Shown: in pieces, positions 1 to 6,977 of the stretch
How positions within the stretch are numbered: position 1 is the stretch's first letter
How the letters are laid out: each line of letters begins with the position of its first letter
Assembly: GCA_011057175.1 (NCBI GenBank)
Contig: DSBZ01000091.1
Coordinates: forward strand, 1-7,024
Direction of reading: 5' to 3'
DNA from: Candidatus Acetothermia bacterium
Lineage (GTDB): Bacteria > Bipolaricaulota > Bipolaricaulia > Bipolaricaulales > Bipolaricaulaceae
Length of the DNA: 7,024 nt
Translations under genes and position numbers: made by a program
The notes under the pieces: model-generated
Seen by the model: the letters and a program-made list of their open reading frames with translations, nothing else
Databases searched by the model: none
What the model was told of the DNA's origin: nothing

Positions 1-38
1 AAATCCGATGGTAGACCCCCATGGTGACCCCCCCAAAC

Positions 39-60
39 CGGGGCGGCCACTGCCGCCCCG
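39..60. other. Perfect 9-bp inverted repeat upstream of the cyclase gene
   Basis: CGGGGCGGC (39-47) and GCCGCCCCG (52-60) are exact reverse complements separated by the four bases CACT, so they would form a very stable hairpin. No T-run follows, so it is not a textbook intrinsic terminator. It could still end transcription from a gene left of the window, or act as an operator, since it lies just upstream of where a -35 element would sit for the -10 box at 87-92. The bases before it (1-38) show no gene I can support. The repeat is seen directly; its role is inferred. Confidence 0.5.
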
Positions 61-86
61 CTGCGCGGGCGAATCGGGGGGCTCGG

Positions 87-92
87 TATAAT
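87..92 (+). promoter_or_regulatory. Consensus -10 box (TATAAT) before the cyclase gene
   Basis: An exact TATAAT stands out in a very GC-rich surround, 28 bases before the proposed GTG start. Transcription from it would begin near 98-100 and give a leader of about 20 bases containing the Shine-Dalgarno. No TTGACA-like -35 is visible 16-18 bases upstream (around 63-71 the sequence is GC only), nor a TG extension. The promoter would therefore need an activator or be weak, or the match is chance. Confidence 0.5.
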
Positions 93-102
93 GCGAACGG
101 AT

Positions 103-111
103 GGAGGAGGG
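103..111 (+). promoter_or_regulatory. Shine-Dalgarno that fixes the cyclase start at GTG 120
   Basis: GGAGGAGGG lies eight bases before the GTG at 120-122, which is ideal spacing. It decides the start: the in-frame ATG at 21 would add 33 residues, encoded by the inverted repeat and the -10 box, that look nothing like the family. The ATG at 101 overlaps this site and is in another frame. Confidence 0.75.
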
Positions 112-119
112 AAGCGACC

Positions 120-2405
120 GTGCCTGGGGAGGAACGCCGGCTGAGCGCGATCCTGATCACCGACATCGTCGGCTATACCCTCCTTGGGCAGACGAACGAG
201 GATCTCTCCCTCAAGCTCCTCGAGGAGCACGACTCGCTCCTCCGTCCCCTGTTCGCCTCCCATGGGGGGCGGGTGGTCAAGGCGATGGGGGATGGGTTCC
301 TCGTCGAGTTCGCAAGCGCGCTTGAGGCAACGCAATGCGCGATCGCGATCCAGGAAGCCCTCCACGCGCGGAATGCCTCCCAGCCCCCCGAGCGCCGGAT
401 CCGGATCCGGATCGGAGTTCACGTCGGCGACGTCGTCCATCGCCAGTGCGACCTGTTCGGGGACGGGGTCAACGTGGCGTCGCGGATCGCCCCGCTCGCC
501 GAACCAGAGGGGGTTTGTATCTCCGCCCAGGTGTACGACCACGTGTGGAACAAGATCAGCCTCCCCCTCGCCAGCATGGGGAAGCAGGCGTTGAAGAACG
601 TCCGCATGCCGACCGAGGTGTACTGCGTGGCATTCCCGTGGTCGGAGGTGCGGCCGGAGGAACCTCGCCCGGTGGACCGGACGCGCATCGCCGTCCTCCC
701 ACTGACGAACATCAGCCCCGACCCGGCCGACGCCTTCTTCGCCGATGGGATGACAGAGGAACTCATCTTCACCCTCTCCCGGATCCGCGGCCTGCGCGTG
801 ATCGCCCAGACCTCGGTCATGAAGTACAAGGGGACCCAGAAGTCGGTGGCGGAGATCGGGCAGGAGCTGCGGGTGGCAACGGTCCTCGAGGGCAGCGTGC
901 GCAAGGTGGACCACCGCGTGCGGATCAACCTCCAACTCGTGGATACCCAGAGCGAGGAACACCTGTGGTCCGAGGCCTACGATCGCCAGCTCGAGGACGT
1001 GCTCGCGATCCAGAGCGAGATCGCCCGCAAGGTAGCCGAAGCCCTAGAGGTGACACTCGTCGCTGGCGAGGAGCGCCGCCTCCAACAGAGAGCCGCACCG
1101 GATGTGGACATCTACATGCTGTACCTGAAGGGGCGCCACTTCTGGAACCAGAGGTCGGAGAGCGGGCTCAAGCGAGCGATCGAGATCTTCCGCGACGTCA
1201 TCGCTGCCGATCCTCACTACGCTCTCGCCTACGCGGGCCTGGCCGACTCCTACAGCGTGCTCGCCAGCCAGGGGCACCTCCCCCTCCACGAGGCGATCCC
1301 CAAGGCCAAGGAGGCCGCCCAGAAGGCGCTCGAACTGGACGAGAACCTCGCCGAGGCCCATACCTCCCTCGCCTTGATCGAGTGGCTGTTCGAGCACAAC
1401 GTGGACAAGGCCGCCGCCCGGTTCAAGCGCGCCATCGAGCGGAACCCGAACTACGCCACCGCCCGCCACTGGTACGCGAACCTGTTGAGCGACATGGGCC
1501 GCACATCGGAGGCGCTGGCCGAGATGAAGCGCGCCCTCGCCCTCGATCCCCTCTCCCCGATCATCAACATGGCGATGTCGGGAATCCTGTGGGCATCCGG
1601 TCAGTTCAGCGAGGCCCTCGACCAACACCGACGGGCCCAAGCCCTCGCCGCCGACTTCGTCCAGGGGCACCTCTCCCTGGCCTCCGTCCTCCAGACCGCG
1701 GGGAAGTGGGCGGAGGCGGAGGCGGAGCTCGCGAAGGCGCTCGACCTCGATCCCAACAGCAGCACCGTGCGGAGGATGTACGCCGAGCACCTCCTGTACC
1801 TCGGCCGGTTCGACGAGGCCCTGGAGACCCTCCACAAGGTCCTGGTCATGGAGCCCGACTCGCCGGTCGCGAACCATGCCTATGGTCAGGCCCTCCTCCT
1901 CGCCCGGCAGTACGAGGAGGCGGTGGCTCAGCTCATCCGCACCCTCGACCTCGACCCGGAGGGGGTCCACCCCCGCGTGACGCTGGGCATCGTGTACACC
2001 CTCCTCGGCCGCTACGAACAGGCACTGGAGGCGTTCCGCCAGGCCGAGGCCAAGCTCGCCCCGACGGACCGCCTCAGGACGGAGATCCACGCGTGCCGAA
2101 TCGTGACCTACGCGGGAATGGGGGAGATGACGACCGCTGAGGAGAACCTGAAAGGCCTCGAAGCGAAGAGCTCCGGCCTCGGGCACGCGTTCATGGCCGC
2201 CGGTGCCCATATCGCCCTCGGCCACCTCGAGGAAGGGCTAACGTGGCTCGAGAAATCCTATCAGACCCGCGATCCTGGGCTTCGCCTCCTCAAGGTCCAC
2301 CCGTGGTTCGATGGTGCACGTTCCGAGCCCCGATTCCAAGACTACCTCGCCAAGATGGGGTTCCCCTCCGACGAGGGCATTGCCCGACCGAAGGCAACGG
2401 AGTAG
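120..2405 (+). CDS. Class III nucleotide (probably adenylate) cyclase with TolB-like domain and TPR array
   Basis: This protein probably makes cyclic AMP from ATP in the cytoplasm. With the GTG start it is 761 residues. The cyclase domain (about 6-175) carries the expected class III residues: first metal Asp15 in ITDIVGYT, Lys54 and second metal Asp58 in KAMGDG, then Asp111, Asn118 and Arg122 in DLFGDGVNVASR. Lys54 with Asp111 is the pair associated with ATP rather than GTP. Residues about 188-312 (RIAVLPL onward, with FADGMTEEL) match the TolB-N/FlgO-like segment often found in such cyclases. From about 330 to the end run roughly eight TPR-type helical pairs, closing with the family's usual tail, HPWFDGARSEPRFQDYL. 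I see no signal peptide and no membrane helix between the cyclase and TolB-like parts, so it looks soluble. The TPRs probably bind a protein partner that controls activity. No cAMP receptor is encoded nearby. It appears intact; the adenylate assignment is inference from residues. Confidence 0.9.
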   Translation: MPGEERRLSAILITDIVGYTLLGQTNEDLSLKLLEEHDSLLRPLFASHGGRVVKAMGDGFLVEFASALEATQCAIAIQEALHARNASQPPERRIRIRIGVHVGDVVHRQCDLFGDGVNVASRIAPLAEPEGVCISAQVYDHVWNKISLPLASMGKQALKNVRMPTEVYCVAFPWSEVRPEEPRPVDRTRIAVLPLTNISPDPADAFFADGMTEELIFTLSRIRGLRVIAQTSVMKYKGTQKSVAEIGQELRVATVLEGSVRKVDHRVRINLQLVDTQSEEHLWSEAYDRQLEDVLAIQSEIARKVAEALEVTLVAGEERRLQQRAAPDVDIYMLYLKGRHFWNQRSESGLKRAIEIFRDVIAADPHYALAYAGLADSYSVLASQGHLPLHEAIPKAKEAAQKALELDENLAEAHTSLALIEWLFEHNVDKAAARFKRAIERNPNYATARHWYANLLSDMGRTSEALAEMKRALALDPLSPIINMAMSGILWASGQFSEALDQHRRAQALAADFVQGHLSLASVLQTAGKWAEAEAELAKALDLDPNSSTVRRMYAEHLLYLGRFDEALETLHKVLVMEPDSPVANHAYGQALLLARQYEEAVAQLIRTLDLDPEGVHPRVTLGIVYTLLGRYEQALEAFRQAEAKLAPTDRLRTEIHACRIVTYAGMGEMTTAEENLKGLEAKSSGLGHAFMAAGAHIALGHLEEGLTWLEKSYQTRDPGLRLLKVHPWFDGARSEPRFQDYLAKMGFPSDEGIARPKATE

Positions 2406-2466
2406 CGCCGTTGGCTCACCGACCCTCGCTCGTGCACCCTGCACCCCCAAAGGGAAACCGGGGCCT

Positions 2467-2474
2467 GGGGAGGG
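2467..2474 (+). promoter_or_regulatory. Shine-Dalgarno that fixes the DUF362 gene start
   Basis: GGGGAGGG is ten bases before the ATG at 2485. The reading frame stays open back to an ATG at 2311 inside the cyclase gene, but those extra 58 codons overlap the cyclase end and translate to low-complexity Pro/Arg-rich sequence, so the 2485 start is preferred. The 79-base gap (2406-2484) shows no clear promoter. It contains a small GTGCA-CCC-TGCAC hairpin (2432-2444), so read-through from the cyclase gene is possible. Confidence 0.65.
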
Positions 2475-2484
2475 CCTCCAGAAC

Positions 2485-3660
2485 ATGAGCCATGCCAAGG
2501 TCGTCCTGAAGCGGGCCCATCGCTACGACGAGGGGGAGATCCGCTCCTCCGTTGCCGAAGCGATCGCAGCGATCGGGAGCCTCCGCGCCCTCGTCCGGCC
2601 GGGGGCGAAGGTGTTCGTGAAGGTCAATCACCTCTCCCCTCCTTCCCCCCCCGAGCGAGGGATCATCACCCATCCCGCATTCACCGGCGCCGTGCTCTCC
2701 GTGCTCAAGGAGGTCACCCCCCACATCACGGTGGGGGATGACCTCCACCCTTCGAGCCCGGACGGATTCGAGGTGTCCGGGTACCGCAAAATGTGTGCCC
2801 GACTTGGGATCCGGCTCATCAACCTGCGGGAGATCGGGTTCAAGCGGGTGGAGATCACGGGGAAGGTGCTGAACGAGGTTTACCTCGCCCAGGCCCTCCT
2901 CGAGGCGGACGTCATCGTCAACCTTCCCAAGCTGAAGACCCACTCGCTGACTTTGTTGACGGGGGCCGTGAAGAACCTCTACGGGGCCATCCCCGGCGGG
3001 CTGCGCACGGCCTACCACGGCCAGTACAAGGACCCCACCGAGTTCAACCAGGTCCTGGTGGACATCTTCGCCGCCGCCCGGCCCCATCTCACGATCATGG
3101 ACGGGATCGTGGCCATGGAAGGGGCGGGCCCAGCGAACGGTGTCCCGCGTGAGGTCGGGGTGATCCTCGCCAGCCAGGATGGGGTGGCCGTGGATGCCGT
3201 GGCCGCGCGGATCATCGGGCTCGATCCGCTCGCGGTGCCGACCATCCGTTGCGCCCACGAGCGGGGCGTAGGCAGGGGGGTGATGAGCGAGATCGAGATC
3301 GTGAGGGACCAGTTGCCCCACGTGTCCCCCTTCCGGCTCCCGCCTCTCCCGGTGGGGGAGATCGTGGGCCGGGCACCCCGATTCCTGACGCGGTTCCTCA
3401 CCGGCCAGCTCTCCGCCCGCCCGCAGGTCGTGCGCCGCTCCTGCGTGGGGTGCGGGGCCTGCGCTCGGATCTGCCCCACCGGCGCGGCCACCGTAGCGAA
3501 GGGGAAAGCGAGGATCGATCGCCGCACCTGCATCCGCTGCATGTGTTGCCACGAGGCGTGCCGGTTCGACGCGATCGCGCTCCAGAGGTCCGCCCTCGGG
3601 CACCTCCTTCGCCCCTTCGCTCACCGCCAGCGTCGGGCCCGTCACCGTGCACGAGGATGA
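2485..3660 (+). CDS. DUF362 protein with C-terminal double [4Fe-4S] ferredoxin domain
   Basis: This 391-residue, probably cytoplasmic protein belongs to the DUF362 family, whose reaction is not established to my knowledge. The DUF362 core spans about 5-290 and shows family hallmarks: FVKVN near 44-48, THP at 62-64, NLPKLKTH at 146-153 and GAVKNLYGAIPG at 160-171. The C-terminus has two cluster motifs: Cys320, 323, 326 and 330 (followed by Pro), and Cys349, 352, 355 and 359, with an extra Cys354. The Pro that normally follows the last Cys of such motifs is Arg in the second one (ACRFDAI). This suggests electron transfer through two [4Fe-4S] clusters, typical of anaerobes. The last 20 or so residues are strongly basic (RQRRARHRARG). 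The stop overlaps the start of the hemolysin III gene by ATGA, so the two are probably one transcript with coupled translation. Family membership is confident; substrate and partner are unknown. Confidence 0.88.
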   Translation: MSHAKVVLKRAHRYDEGEIRSSVAEAIAAIGSLRALVRPGAKVFVKVNHLSPPSPPERGIITHPAFTGAVLSVLKEVTPHITVGDDLHPSSPDGFEVSGYRKMCARLGIRLINLREIGFKRVEITGKVLNEVYLAQALLEADVIVNLPKLKTHSLTLLTGAVKNLYGAIPGGLRTAYHGQYKDPTEFNQVLVDIFAAARPHLTIMDGIVAMEGAGPANGVPREVGVILASQDGVAVDAVAARIIGLDPLAVPTIRCAHERGVGRGVMSEIEIVRDQLPHVSPFRLPPLPVGEIVGRAPRFLTRFLTGQLSARPQVVRRSCVGCGACARICPTGAATVAKGKARIDRRTCIRCMCCHEACRFDAIALQRSALGHLLRPFAHRQRRARHRARG

Positions 3661-4310
3661 ACCGCGACCTCCCCGTGTACACGGAAGGCGAGGAGATCGC
3701 GAACGCCGTCACCCACGCTGTTGCAGCTGCTCTCAGCCTGGCCGGCCTCGTCGCCCTGACCGCGCTCGGGATCCTGCGGGGTGGAAGCTCCGGCCAGATC
3801 GCAAGTCTCGTCGTGTACGGGACGTCTCTCGTCCTCACCCACCTCGCTTCGACCCTCTACCACGGGGTGCGGAACCGGCGGGTGAAGAGCGTGCTGCGCA
3901 TCCTCGACCATGCTGCGATCTACCTCCTCATCGCCGGGACCTACACCCCGTTCCTCGTGATCCGGCTCTGGAACCCATGGGGGTGGACGCTCCTCGGGAT
4001 CGTGTGGACGATGGCGATCGCCGGCGTCCTGTTCAAATCCATGTTCCTAGGGCGAATGCGTAGAGCATCGGTCGTCACCTACGTCGCGATGGGATGGCTC
4101 GTCGTCGTGGCGACAAGGCAGGTCTTGGCCCACGTCCCACTGGGAGCGCTGGCCCTCCTCCTCGGGGGTGGGTTGATCTACACCCTGGGGATCGTGTTCT
4201 ACGCTTGGAAGAATCTCCCGTTCAGCCACGCGATCTGGCACCTCATGGTTCTGGCGGCCGGTATGTGCCACTACTTCGCGATCTTCCTCTACCTCCTCCC
4301 CTCCTCGTGA
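3657..4310 (+). CDS. Hemolysin III / PAQR family membrane protein
   Basis: This 217-residue integral membrane protein has about seven hydrophobic helices (near 17-39, 48-66, 83-102, 107-126, 137-153, 160-182 and 190-213). Signature positions are all present: the GEEIANAVTH start (His20), SxxxH as Ser65/His69, Asp84 in LDHAAIYLLIAGTYTPF, and HxxxH as His191/His195, with His205 after it. In PAQR proteins such as adiponectin receptors, the equivalent Ser, Asp and three His form a zinc-centred, hydrolase-like site. By analogy this protein may be a lipid or ceramide-type hydrolase. The name hemolysin III comes from an early Bacillus cereus observation and should not be read as evidence of a toxin. 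The start is the ATG inside the ATGA overlap with the DUF362 gene. GAGG directly abuts it, too close for an independent ribosome site, so translation probably depends on the upstream gene. It appears full length. Confidence 0.9.
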   Translation: MNRDLPVYTEGEEIANAVTHAVAAALSLAGLVALTALGILRGGSSGQIASLVVYGTSLVLTHLASTLYHGVRNRRVKSVLRILDHAAIYLLIAGTYTPFLVIRLWNPWGWTLLGIVWTMAIAGVLFKSMFLGRMRRASVVTYVAMGWLVVVATRQVLAHVPLGALALLLGGGLIYTLGIVFYAWKNLPFSHAIWHLMVLAAGMCHYFAIFLYLLPSS

Positions 4311-4318
4311 GAAGGGGG

Positions 4319-4355
4319 CCCTCGAGCGGGGCTAGGCGCCCTCCCCGCCCGAGGG
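4319..4355. terminator. Terminator-like hairpin between the convergent genes
   Basis: CCCTCGAGCGGGG (4319-4331) and CCCCGCCCGAGGG (4343-4355) pair over 13 positions around an 11-base loop. The single irregular position is A-C in plus-strand RNA but a G-U wobble in minus-strand RNA, so the fold is slightly better for the clp transcript. It starts nine bases after the hemolysin III stop. Its loop contains the clp stop codon and one arm is the last clp codons. No T-run follows in either direction, so termination here would be non-canonical. Confidence 0.55.
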
Positions 4356-6977
4356 AGCGGAAGCGTCATCCTCGGTCCTGACCCGTTCGAAGCCCGTCCC
4401 GCCAGCATGATCGTACCGAACGCGCACCGTGTCCCCCTCCCTGATCTCCCCGCGCAGGAGGGCGCTCGCGAGCGGGTTCTCCACGTCGCCGCGGATCCGG
4501 CGCTTGAGCTCGCGGGCCCCGAACTCGGGTTGGTAACCGACCTCCGCCAGGTGATCCACGAGCGAGGGATCGAACTCGAGCTCCACCCCCTGGCCCCGGG
4601 CCACCCGCCGCACCCGCTCGAGCTGCAAGAGCACGATGTCCCGGATCTGGTCCTTTGTCAGGGCGTGGAACACGATCACCTCGTCGATCCGGTTCAGGAA
4701 CTCGGGGCGGAAGTGGGCCCGCAGGACCTCCCGCAGCCGCTCCTTGAGCGCGGCGTAGTCGAGGCGCGCGCCGTCCGGCGCGGTGAGGTTCGCCTGGATG
4801 AGGTCGCTCCCGATGTTGCTCGTGGCGATGAGGATCGTGTTCGAGAAGTCCACGACGCGACCTTTGCCGTCGGTGAGGCGCCCGTCATCGAACACCTGCA
4901 GCAGGATGTTGTGGACCTCGGGGTGCGCCTTCTCGATCTCGTCAAGGAGGACTACGCTGTACGGCCGGCGGCGGACCCGCTCCGTGAGCTGGCCCCCTTC
5001 CTCGTACCCCACGTACCCCGGGGGGGCGCCGACGAGCCGCGACACCGTGTGCCGCTCTGTGTACTCGCTCATGTCGATGCGGACGATCGCCTCCTCGTTG
5101 CCGAACACGGCCCAGGCGAGGGTCTTGGCGAGCTCCGTCTTCCCCACCCCCGTGGGCCCGAGGAAGAGGAACGTGGCGATCGGCCGGTGTCCTTCCTTGA
5201 GCCCGGCCCGCGACAGCCGCACCGCGGCCGCCACCGCGGCCACCGCCTCGTCCTGCCCCACCACCCGCTCGTGGAGCACCTCCTCGAGCCTAAGGAGCCG
5301 CTCCTTCTCCTCGGCGGTGAGGTCAGCGACCGGGATCCCGGTGAGGGAGGACACGATCTCCGCCACGTGCTCGGCCCGCACCTCGGGCGTCCCCGAGGCG
5401 ACGCCCTTCTTCCACGCCTCGGTGGCCTGGGCAAGATCCTTCTCCTTCCGGGCGATCGCCCCCTCGATCTCCTTCGCCCGGTCGAACTGCTTCCGGGAGG
5501 CCGCGTAGTCCTGCTCCCGGCGGAGGGCCTGGATCTCTCCTTCCAGCTCCTGGACCTCGGCCGGCCGCGACGTGGCAGCGATCCTCACCCGCGCCGCCGC
5601 CTGGTCCACGAGGTCGATCGCCTTGTCCGGGAGGTAGCGGCCGGAGATGTAGCGATCGGAGAGCTCGGCTGCAGCAACGATCGCCTCCTCGGTGATCCGC
5701 ACCTTGTGGTGGGCCTCGAACCGATCGCGCAATCCGCGCAGGATGTGGACCGTCCCCTCCACGGTCGGCTCGGCGATGAACACCGGCTGGAACCGCCGCT
5801 CCAGCGCCGCGTCCTTCTCCACGTGCTTCTGGTACTCGTTCAAGGTCGTCGCGCCGATGAGGTGGAGCTCGCCCCGGGCGAGGGCGGGCTTCAAGGTATT
5901 GGCGATGTCGAGGCCCCCCTCGGCCTGCCCGGCCCCCACGATCGTGTGGAGCTCATCGATGAACAGGATCAGCTCGTCCTGGTGGGCGACGATCTCGTCG
6001 AGAAGCTCTTTCACCCGCTCCTCGAACTCCCCGCGATACTTCGTCCCCGCGACGAGCGAGTTCACGTTGAGCTCGACCAGGCGCTTGCCGCGCAGGACCT
6101 CCGGGACCTCGTCCCGGGCGATCCGCTGGGCGAGGCCCTCCACGATCGCCGTCTTCCCCACCCCTGGCTCGCCGATGAGGACGGGGTTGTTCTTCTTCCG
6201 GCGGGCGAGGACCTCGATCACCGTCTCGATCTCTTTGGCCCGGCCGATGACCGGATCGAGCTTCCCCTGGCGGGCGAGGGTGGTCAGGTCACGACTGTGC
6301 TTGTCGAGGATGGGGGTGGCGGACGTAGGCACCCGGCCCTCCCGACCGGGGGCCGGCCGGAGCTCGCGCTGCAGGGCATCGGCGGTGAGGCCGAACCGGC
6401 GGAGGACCTCCCCCCCCAGCCCGTCCGGCTCGGCGAGGAGCCCCACGAGCAGATGCTCAGGCCCGACATAGGAGTGGCCGAGGTCGCGCGAGGCGTGGAA
6501 CGCCTTCTCCAACACCGCCTTCACCCGCGGGCTCATCCCCACGCGCACCGTCTCCCCCCGCTCTGCCAGGAACGTCCCCCGGGGGGCGTTGTGCTCAACG
6601 TATCCCCGGATGTCCCTGGGGTCGAGCTGGGCCCTCGTGAGGAACTCCCGGGCAGCCTCGCTCTCGGCGAGAGCGTAGAGGAGGTGCTCAGTGTCCATCT
6701 CCCGCTTTCCGAAGTCCACCGCCACCCGCGCCGCGCGCTGGAGGAGCTCCCGGCTCTCCTCGGACAGGTAGGATCCGAGGTCGGGGGCCTCGCGGTCCGG
6801 CCGCCGCCGCGGGGACAGGAACCCCTCGAGCAGTGACTCCCACGGGGAAAACCACTCCTCCCCCCGCAGCCGGGCGTAGTCAGCCTGACACAGGTGGAGG
6901 ACCCGGCGCTCCCCGTCCTGGATCACCTCAGCCGTGACCGTGGCCGGCCGGACTCCGCACACGTCGCACAGGGGCAT
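4332..6977 (-). CDS. Clp/Hsp100 AAA+ unfoldase, ClpC-like with N-terminal zinc-finger motif
   Basis: This 881-residue protein should form a hexamer that unfolds proteins with ATP, for degradation or disaggregation. Domains in order: a McsA/ClpE-like zinc-finger motif (CDVC at 4-7, then HLCQAD at 28-33), two Clp-N repeats (about 71-130 and 147-205), and AAA+ domain 1 (Walker A Lys275 in GEPGVGKT, Walker B Asp341/Glu342, ALERRF arginine). Next come a short coiled middle segment with a UVR-like motif (about 472-521, including [12 protein letters not shown]) and AAA+ domain 2 (Walker A Lys613 in GPTGVGKT, Walker B Asp679/Glu680, [11 protein letters not shown] at 756-766). The short middle segment is ClpC-like, not the long ClpB type. 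Two oddities: the fourth zinc ligand is Asp33 instead of Cys, and I find no (I/L/V)GF ClpP-docking tripeptide between 721 and 756, where the sequence (SNIGSDLIQ) is ClpB-like. No clpP, mcsB or ctsR is in view. Whether it works with ClpP is uncertain, so I give no gene symbol. Confidence 0.93.
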   Translation of the reverse strand: MPLCDVCGVRPATVTAEVIQDGERRVLHLCQADYARLRGEEWFSPWESLLEGFLSPRRRPDREAPDLGSYLSEESRELLQRAARVAVDFGKREMDTEHLLYALAESEAAREFLTRAQLDPRDIRGYVEHNAPRGTFLAERGETVRVGMSPRVKAVLEKAFHASRDLGHSYVGPEHLLVGLLAEPDGLGGEVLRRFGLTADALQRELRPAPGREGRVPTSATPILDKHSRDLTTLARQGKLDPVIGRAKEIETVIEVLARRKKNNPVLIGEPGVGKTAIVEGLAQRIARDEVPEVLRGKRLVELNVNSLVAGTKYRGEFEERVKELLDEIVAHQDELILFIDELHTIVGAGQAEGGLDIANTLKPALARGELHLIGATTLNEYQKHVEKDAALERRFQPVFIAEPTVEGTVHILRGLRDRFEAHHKVRITEEAIVAAAELSDRYISGRYLPDKAIDLVDQAAARVRIAATSRPAEVQELEGEIQALRREQDYAASRKQFDRAKEIEGAIARKEKDLAQATEAWKKGVASGTPEVRAEHVAEIVSSLTGIPVADLTAEEKERLLRLEEVLHERVVGQDEAVAAVAAAVRLSRAGLKEGHRPIATFLFLGPTGVGKTELAKTLAWAVFGNEEAIVRIDMSEYTERHTVSRLVGAPPGYVGYEEGGQLTERVRRRPYSVVLLDEIEKAHPEVHNILLQVFDDGRLTDGKGRVVDFSNTILIATSNIGSDLIQANLTAPDGARLDYAALKERLREVLRAHFRPEFLNRIDEVIVFHALTKDQIRDIVLLQLERVRRVARGQGVELEFDPSLVDHLAEVGYQPEFGARELKRRIRGDVENPLASALLRGEIREGDTVRVRYDHAGGTGFERVRTEDDASAPSGGEGA

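Noticed and set aside
395..412. Three tandem copies of CCGGAT
   Set aside because: They encode the alternating Arg-Ile beta strand before the GVHVGDV motif of the cyclase domain, so codon choice explains the repeat. It could at most be a slippage-prone spot.
1708..1730. Tandem GCGGAG units
   Set aside because: They encode Ala-Glu repeats in a TPR helix; ordinary coding sequence.
335..2140. 601-codon plus-strand and 393-codon minus-strand (1044-2225) open frames inside the cyclase gene
   Set aside because: Both are Arg/Pro/Gly-rich shadows of the well-supported cyclase-TPR frame with no recognisable domain.
2432..2444. Small hairpin GTGCA-CCC-TGCAC after the cyclase stop as a terminator
   Set aside because: The stem is only five pairs and no T-run follows; too weak to call.
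2416..3645. 409-codon minus-strand open frame opposite the DUF362 gene
   Set aside because: The opposite strand encodes clear DUF362 and ferredoxin motifs; this translation has no family features.
3657..4310. Hemolysin toxin
   Set aside because: The family name is historical. The conserved Ser/Asp/His pattern fits PAQR-type membrane hydrolases, and there is no toxin context.
4407..6836. 809-codon plus-strand open frame opposite the clp gene
   Set aside because: It lies entirely antisense to a protein with unmistakable AAA+ motifs, and its translation is low-complexity (His, Asp, Leu, Pro-rich). It arises from GC-rich codon use.
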